The translations under genes and the position numbers were made by a program. DNA of 64,000 nt from Salinisphaera sp002433465 (GTDB lineage: Bacteria; Pseudomonadota; Gammaproteobacteria; Nevskiales; Salinisphaeraceae): NCBI RefSeq assembly GCF_040361435.1, contig NZ_APNL01000019.1, positions 8,759-72,758 on the forward strand. Direction: 5' to 3'. This document shows positions 60,074 through 64,000 of this stretch, piece by piece. The first letter of the stretch is position 1. The number at the start of each line of letters is the position of its first letter. The notes under the pieces are model-generated. The model saw nothing but the letters and a program-made list of their open reading frames with translations. It was not told the origin of the DNA and made no database searches.

Positions 60074-61745
60074 TGCTATGCATCCAGCTCTTGATGATGG
60101 CGGCGACGAGTTTCGGGTCGTTCTTGGCGGCTTCGCGGGTCGTGGTCAGCAACGCATCCTGCTGGCGTCGCTTGCCACGGCCGGCTTCGATGGCCGCGCG
60201 CAGGTCTTCATTGCCTTCGTCCGAGTCCTCGGCCACGGCGCCGGCTTCGGCTTTTGCATCGGCCAGGCGTACCGGGGCACGCGGCACCTGGTCGAGCAGC
60301 GGCTTGACCAGTCGACGCCATACGATCCAGGCAGCGATGGCCAACAGCAGATACTTGATCGCGCTCTCGGCCATGGCGATGAGCTGGCGATCCTGCCACC
60401 ACGGCACGCCCGGCTCGACCACGTTCTCGGGCTGGTCGGTGAACGGCATGTTGATGACTTCAAGCGAGTCGCCACGCGCCACCGAAAAGCCCATCGCTTC
60501 GCGCACCAGGCTCTTGATCTGGTTCATCTGTTCTTCGGCCAGCGGCATCGGCTGCATTTCGCCTTCGGCGTTCGCCTGCATCGGATAGTTGACGACCACC
60601 GCAGCCGACAGCCGTTGAACCTGGCCGCTTTGCTCGCGGGTATGGCGAATGGTGCGGTTGACCTCGTAGTTGATGGTCGCGTTGCTGACCGTGGAGCCCT
60701 TGGCGCCTTCAGCATTATTGTTGTTGTTGGCGGTGGTGGTGGTGTTCTTGTTGTTGATGGGCGAATCGATTTCCGGGCTGGGCTGGTTGCTCAGCGCGCC
60801 GGGAACGCCGCCCGTACCCGGGCCACCGTTCGAGCGCGTGGCGCTGCGCTGTTCGCTGCGGATTGCGGCCTGGGTAGGGTCGCCATTGGGCGCGTAGAGC
60901 TCTTCGGTCTGTTCGTTGGAAGAGAAATCCACGTCGGCGACCACGCGCGCACGGATGTTGTCGCGGCCGACGATGGGCGCGAGGATGGATTCGATTCGGT
61001 CGCGGTAGCTGCGCTCGATCCGGTCAACGTATTCCAGCTGTGAGCCATCGGTGGCATTGCCCGCGGTGGCGGCATTGTCGGACAGCAGTTTGCCGGAGCC
61101 GTCGACCACGGTAACGCTCTCGGTGGGCAGGTTGGTCACGCTGCTGGCCACGAGGTTGACGATCGCCGTTACCTGGCCTTCGCCCAGCGCGCGACCGCGA
61201 TAAAGGTCGAGCACGATAGAGGCGCTGGGCTTTTCGCGCTCGCGCACGAATACCGAGGATTCGGGGATGGCCAGATGAACGCGCGCCTTGGCGACCGCGT
61301 CCATGCTTTCGATGGAACGTGCCAGCTCGCCTTCGAGCGCACGCTTGTAGTTGACGTGTTCGGCGAACTGGCTGATGCCGAAGGACTGGTTGTCCATCAG
61401 CTCGAAGCCCACGCCGCCGCCGTTGGGCAGGCCTTCGCCGGCCAGGGTCAGGCGCGTACGGTCGATCATGTCGGTGGGCACCATGATCGTGTTGCCATTG
61501 CCCGCGAACTCGTAGGGGACCTGCATCTGTTCGAGTTTGGCAATGATTTCGCCGCCGTCGCGATCGTTCAAGTTCGAGAACAATACGCCGTAACTAGGAC
61601 CCATGGACCACATCGCCATGGCCACCAGCAGGGTCACGGCTATCGCGACACCTACAATCAACGGCAGACGCGGGTTTGCGCGTAGCTGCTCCAGCACGCC
61701 GGGCTTGGCCTCGGCTGCTGCGACTGCCGTATCCGCTGTCGCCAT
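60066..61745 (-). CDS. fliF: Flagellar MS-ring protein FliF
   Basis: FliF (559 residues) forms the MS-ring in the inner membrane: first helix ~28-48, periplasmic ring-building motifs (LDYRALFSNL-like YGVLFSNLNDRDGGEIIAKL, VAKARVHLAIPESSVFVRER), second helix ~448-468 and the C-terminal FliG-binding tail. The loop around 60690-60760 is unusually Asn/Thr-rich (NNKNTTTTANNNNN), encoded by short triplet repeats. Confidence 0.97.
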   Translation of the reverse strand: MATADTAVAAAEAKPGVLEQLRANPRLPLIVGVAIAVTLLVAMAMWSMGPSYGVLFSNLNDRDGGEIIAKLEQMQVPYEFAGNGNTIMVPTDMIDRTRLTLAGEGLPNGGGVGFELMDNQSFGISQFAEHVNYKRALEGELARSIESMDAVAKARVHLAIPESSVFVREREKPSASIVLDLYRGRALGEGQVTAIVNLVASSVTNLPTESVTVVDGSGKLLSDNAATAGNATDGSQLEYVDRIERSYRDRIESILAPIVGRDNIRARVVADVDFSSNEQTEELYAPNGDPTQAAIRSEQRSATRSNGGPGTGGVPGALSNQPSPEIDSPINNKNTTTTANNNNNAEGAKGSTVSNATINYEVNRTIRHTREQSGQVQRLSAAVVVNYPMQANAEGEMQPMPLAEEQMNQIKSLVREAMGFSVARGDSLEVINMPFTDQPENVVEPGVPWWQDRQLIAMAESAIKYLLLAIAAWIVWRRLVKPLLDQVPRAPVRLADAKAEAGAVAEDSDEGNEDLRAAIEAGRGKRRQQDALLTTTREAAKNDPKLVAAIIKSWMHSNA

Positions 61746-62027
61746 GCTCTTTCCTCGTTGCTTGATGTGCGATTGCCGCGGCTGTTGATAGTCGAGCCCG
61801 GCCCCTGGGTGCTGCCGTTGATGCAGCGCGCGTGCGCCGCAGCCCCAGCAGGACGAAGGCCATTATTCAGCACCGAGAAAAAATCAAAGGACGAATAAGC
61901 CCACTTTTTGGGCGGCAATTGGGCGGATTAGATCGCTTGCGCCTGCGCTACCCTGCAATTCGTCAAATGGGGTGCCGTGCCAATTCGGCCGACGTGCCCC
62001 GGTCGCATTTCACGAGGGTAGGGCTCA
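61746..62027. promoter_or_regulatory. Divergent fliF-fliE intergenic region
   Basis: The 282-bp gap must hold the divergent promoters of fliFGHIJK and fliE, by analogy FlhDC-dependent. I see a small hairpin GCCCA-CTTTT-TGGGC (61899-61913) but no convincing -10/-35 pair or FlhDC box, and no coding sequence. Confidence 0.35.
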
Positions 62028-62390
62028 ATGAGTATCTCGGCAGTCAATCTCAACAGCGTGCTGCAACAGCTTCAGGCCACGGCGAATCAGGCCGGCCCCG
62101 GCGGCGTTCAGCCAGGCGTGCAGCCCGGTGCACAGGCAGTCGCGAAAAGCGGCGAAAAGGCGGAAGCCGTGGATTTCTCCAACGCGCTGGTCGCCGCGAT
62201 CGATCGCATCGATGGCATGAAGCAGAGCGCTGTGGCCCAGGGCCATGCGTTCGAGCGCGGGGTGCCCGGGGTTGGCATCAACGATGTGATGGTCGACATG
62301 CAGAAGGCGGGGCTCGCCTTCGAAATGGGCGTACAGGTGCGCAACCGCGTCGTGAGTGCCTATCGCGAGATCATGAACATGCAGGTATAG
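62028..62390 (+). CDS. fliE: Flagellar hook-basal body protein FliE
   Basis: FliE (120 residues) joins MS-ring and rod. The C-terminal half (GINDVMVDMQKAGLAFEMGV, QVRNRVVSAYREIMNMQV) is diagnostic. It stands alone on the plus strand, divergent from fliF and convergent with fliC. Confidence 0.96.
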   Translation: MSISAVNLNSVLQQLQATANQAGPGGVQPGVQPGAQAVAKSGEKAEAVDFSNALVAAIDRIDGMKQSAVAQGHAFERGVPGVGINDVMVDMQKAGLAFEMGVQVRNRVVSAYREIMNMQV

Positions 62391-62411
62391 CGCTGTTCAC
62401 GCGCTGCAACG

Positions 62412-62444
62412 AAAAGAGGGCGCCCCGGGGCGCCCTCTTTTTTT
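62412..62444. terminator. Terminator between fliE and fliC
   Basis: AAGAGGGCGCC-CCGG-GGCGCCCTCTT followed by TTTTT on the plus strand and preceded by AAAA-type bases (weak T-run on the minus strand). It should stop fliE and also serve the convergent flagellin gene. Confidence 0.92.
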
Positions 62445-62468
62445 GTCTCTTGCGAGACGATCCGCGGC

Positions 62469-63536
62469 TTACCGGAGCAGGGAGAGAACGCCCTGGGTGC
62501 TCTGGTTGGCCTGGGCCAGTACGGAGGTACCGGCCTGCTGCAGGATCTGAGCCTTGGACATGTTCGACACTTCGGTGGCGTAGTCGGCATCGGTGATGCG
62601 CGAGCGGGCCGAGGAGATGTTGATTTCGGTGGTGGAGATGTTGTTGATCGCCGAGTCCAGACGGTTCTGTACCGCACCGAGATCCGAGCGCAGATCGTCG
62701 ACCTGCTTCAGGGCGCTGTCGAGGGAGGCCAGCGGGTCGGCGCTCTTCTGGGCGACCGCGTTGTCGGTATTCACAGACACCGCGATCGTGGAGTCGCTGC
62801 CGTCGCCAGCCGAACCGGTGGTGACCTTGACGTCTGCAGCATAGACATTGCCGCCGCCGTCGGTAACGAAGTAGTCGCCGTCATCGTCCTGCTGCAGGGT
62901 GCCGGTGACCGTACCGCCATTCTGATCGGTGATCGTGGTGGCGCCGGTTGCTGTGTCGTCGTTGGCGTCTTTCACGGTGGCGGCACCGAGCGTGCCGTCA
63001 AAGCCGTTCACATTGAAACTGCCAAGGCCCAGCGAAGCCGAGTCCATGTTGGAGAGGTTGATGGAGATGGTCTGATCGTCCTTATCGCCGACCTGGATCT
63101 TGATTTCGGTCTTGGAGCCGTCGAGCACCTTGGTGCCGTTGAAGGCGGTCTGCTCGGACACGCGGTCGATCTCGCCCAGGCGCTGGGTGATTTCGTTCTG
63201 GATCGATTGCAGATCGGACTGGCTGTTGGTGCCGTTGGCGGCCTGCACGCCCAGTTCACGCACGCGCTGCAGGTTGTCGTTGATCTGGTTGAGCGCGCCT
63301 TCGGTGGTCTGGGCCAGCGAGATGCCGTCGTTGGCATTCGAGGAAGCCTGCATCAGGCCGTTGATCTGCGAGGTCATGCGGTTGGAGATGGCCTGACCGG
63401 CGGCATCGTCCTTGGCGGAGTTGATCTTGCTGCCCGAAGACAAGCGCTCGATAGCGCTGTTCAGGGTCTTCTGGGACTGGTTGAGGTTCTGCTGGGCGGT
63501 CAGCGACAGCGTGTTGGTATTGATCACGAATGACAT
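62469..63536 (-). CDS. fliC: Flagellin
   Basis: This 355-residue flagellin has intact D0/D1 ends (LTAQQNLNQSQKTLNSAIER, LSSGSKINSAKDDAAGQAIS; C-terminal SNMSKAQILQQAGTSVLAQA, NQSTQGVLSLLR) and a short, Asp/Thr/Gly-rich surface domain (~170-255). AGGAAG precedes the ATG and a sigma28-type promoter lies ~90 bp upstream. A second flagellin with an almost identical 3' end follows on the same strand upstream. Confidence 0.98.
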   Translation of the reverse strand: MSFVINTNTLSLTAQQNLNQSQKTLNSAIERLSSGSKINSAKDDAAGQAISNRMTSQINGLMQASSNANDGISLAQTTEGALNQINDNLQRVRELGVQAANGTNSQSDLQSIQNEITQRLGEIDRVSEQTAFNGTKVLDGSKTEIKIQVGDKDDQTISINLSNMDSASLGLGSFNVNGFDGTLGAATVKDANDDTATGATTITDQNGGTVTGTLQQDDDGDYFVTDGGGNVYAADVKVTTGSAGDGSDSTIAVSVNTDNAVAQKSADPLASLDSALKQVDDLRSDLGAVQNRLDSAINNISTTEINISSARSRITDADYATEVSNMSKAQILQQAGTSVLAQANQSTQGVLSLLR

Positions 63537-63624
63537 GTTGCACTTCCTATGGGTGAGTCTATTTTTACTGGCCGGATAGCTTCAGGGAGCTTTGTCGCGG
63601 CGTCATTGCGTGCCGCTGAAGTGC

Positions 63625-63651
63625 ATATCGTCCGCGCGCGCGATTCCTTTA
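63625..63651 (-). promoter_or_regulatory. Sigma28-type promoter of fliC
   Basis: On the minus strand TAAAG (63651-63647), 14 bases, GACGATAT (63632-63625): canonical spacing and the CGATA core. It would give a leader of roughly 80 bases. Confidence 0.7.
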
Positions 63652-63754
63652 AATTCTGCTGAGGCTCATGAACGAGCAGGAATGGCTTACCCGATAACCC
63701 CGTGCAGCTCGTCATGATCTGCTTGGTTAAAAGCGGTGTTGTGACCGTTCCAAT

Positions 63755-63780
63755 AAAAAGGGCGCCCGAAGGCGCCCTTT
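63755..63780 (-). terminator. Terminator of second flagellin gene
   Basis: On the minus strand GGGCGCC-TTCG-GGCGCCC is followed by TTTTT (63759-63755). It isolates the two flagellin genes; the rest of the 278-bp gap 63537-63814 shows only the fliC promoter and leader. Confidence 0.9.
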
Positions 63781-63814
63781 GTATCCGCGTATAGCGAAGG
63801 CTTGAAGCCAAGGC

Positions 63815-64000
63815 TTACCGGAGCAGGGAGAGTACGCCCTGGGTGCTCTGGTTGGCCTGGGCCAGCACGGAAGTACCGGCCTGCTGCAGGATCTGAGCCT
63901 TGGACATGTTCGACACTTCGGTGGCGTAGTCGGCATCGGTGATGCGCGAGCGGGCCGAGGAGATGTTGATTTCGGTGGTGGAGATGTTGTTGATCGCCGA
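63815..64000 (-). CDS. Second flagellin, C-terminal part (5' end outside window)
   Basis: The visible 61 codons encode the C-terminal D1/D0 helices and end QSTQGVLSLLR like the first flagellin. Over these 186 bases I count three differences from the first gene (near 63835, 63868 and 63874). The gene continues beyond the window. Confidence 0.93.
   Translation of the reverse strand, partial: SAINNISTTEINISSARSRITDADYATEVSNMSKAQILQQAGTSVLAQANQSTQGVLSLLR

Overview
The window is high-GC DNA of a gammaproteobacterial type, with short intergenic gaps and many 4-bp ATGA or GTGA gene overlaps. I cannot fix the genus from sequence alone. The flagellar gene set and order resemble enteric and Halomonas-like clusters, while the lipid genes would also fit a Salinisphaera-like marine bacterium. 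No tRNA, rRNA, CRISPR array, intact IS transposase or prophage was seen.

Positions 1-19.4 kb are housekeeping and accessory. They hold the 3' end of an RND efflux pump with its TolC-type channel, a DUF445 membrane protein and an Abi-alpha-like protein. A lipid block follows: a FATP-type acyl-CoA synthetase, a TetR regulator divergent from fadE, a serine beta-lactamase-fold hydrolase, an alpha/beta hydrolase, an acyl-CoA-binding protein, and a long FabG-type reductase after an unrecognised convergent gene pair. A leftward group (HemD-like, DUF3429, alpha/beta hydrolase) and three small unrecognised genes close this part.

Positions 19.5-64 kb are one nearly complete flagellar and chemotaxis cluster: fliDST, an accessory fliK-like/flhX pair, flhDC, motAB, cheAW, cheRDBYZ, flhBAE, flgNMA divergent from flgBCDEFGHIJKL, fliRQPONMLKJIHGF (leftward), fliE, and two tandem flagellin genes (the second cut by the window end). 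The logic is enteric: FlhDC as master regulator, FlgM as anti-sigma, CheZ as CheY-P phosphatase, FlhE behind FlhA, and late genes behind sigma28-type promoters (TAAAG-N14-xxCGATR seen before cheA, cheR, flgM and fliC, and with N15 before fliD). fliA, chemoreceptor genes, fleQ and flhFG are not in the window.

The least expected structure is intergenic. Two families of small terminal-inverted-repeat elements without coding capacity (MITE-like) sit on CTAG target sites, and at all three primary insertions the left CTAG contains the TAG stop codon of the upstream gene (acyl-CoA synthetase, flhE, flgL). Two copies of one family lie in opposite orientation around the 12.6-kb flgN-flgL block. Other points of interest are a compensated double frameshift inside fabG, an accessory FliK-like/FlhX pair, a basic tail on FlhD, and a strong palindrome overlapping a candidate flhDC promoter. 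I did not find a convincing wholly new multi-gene system.
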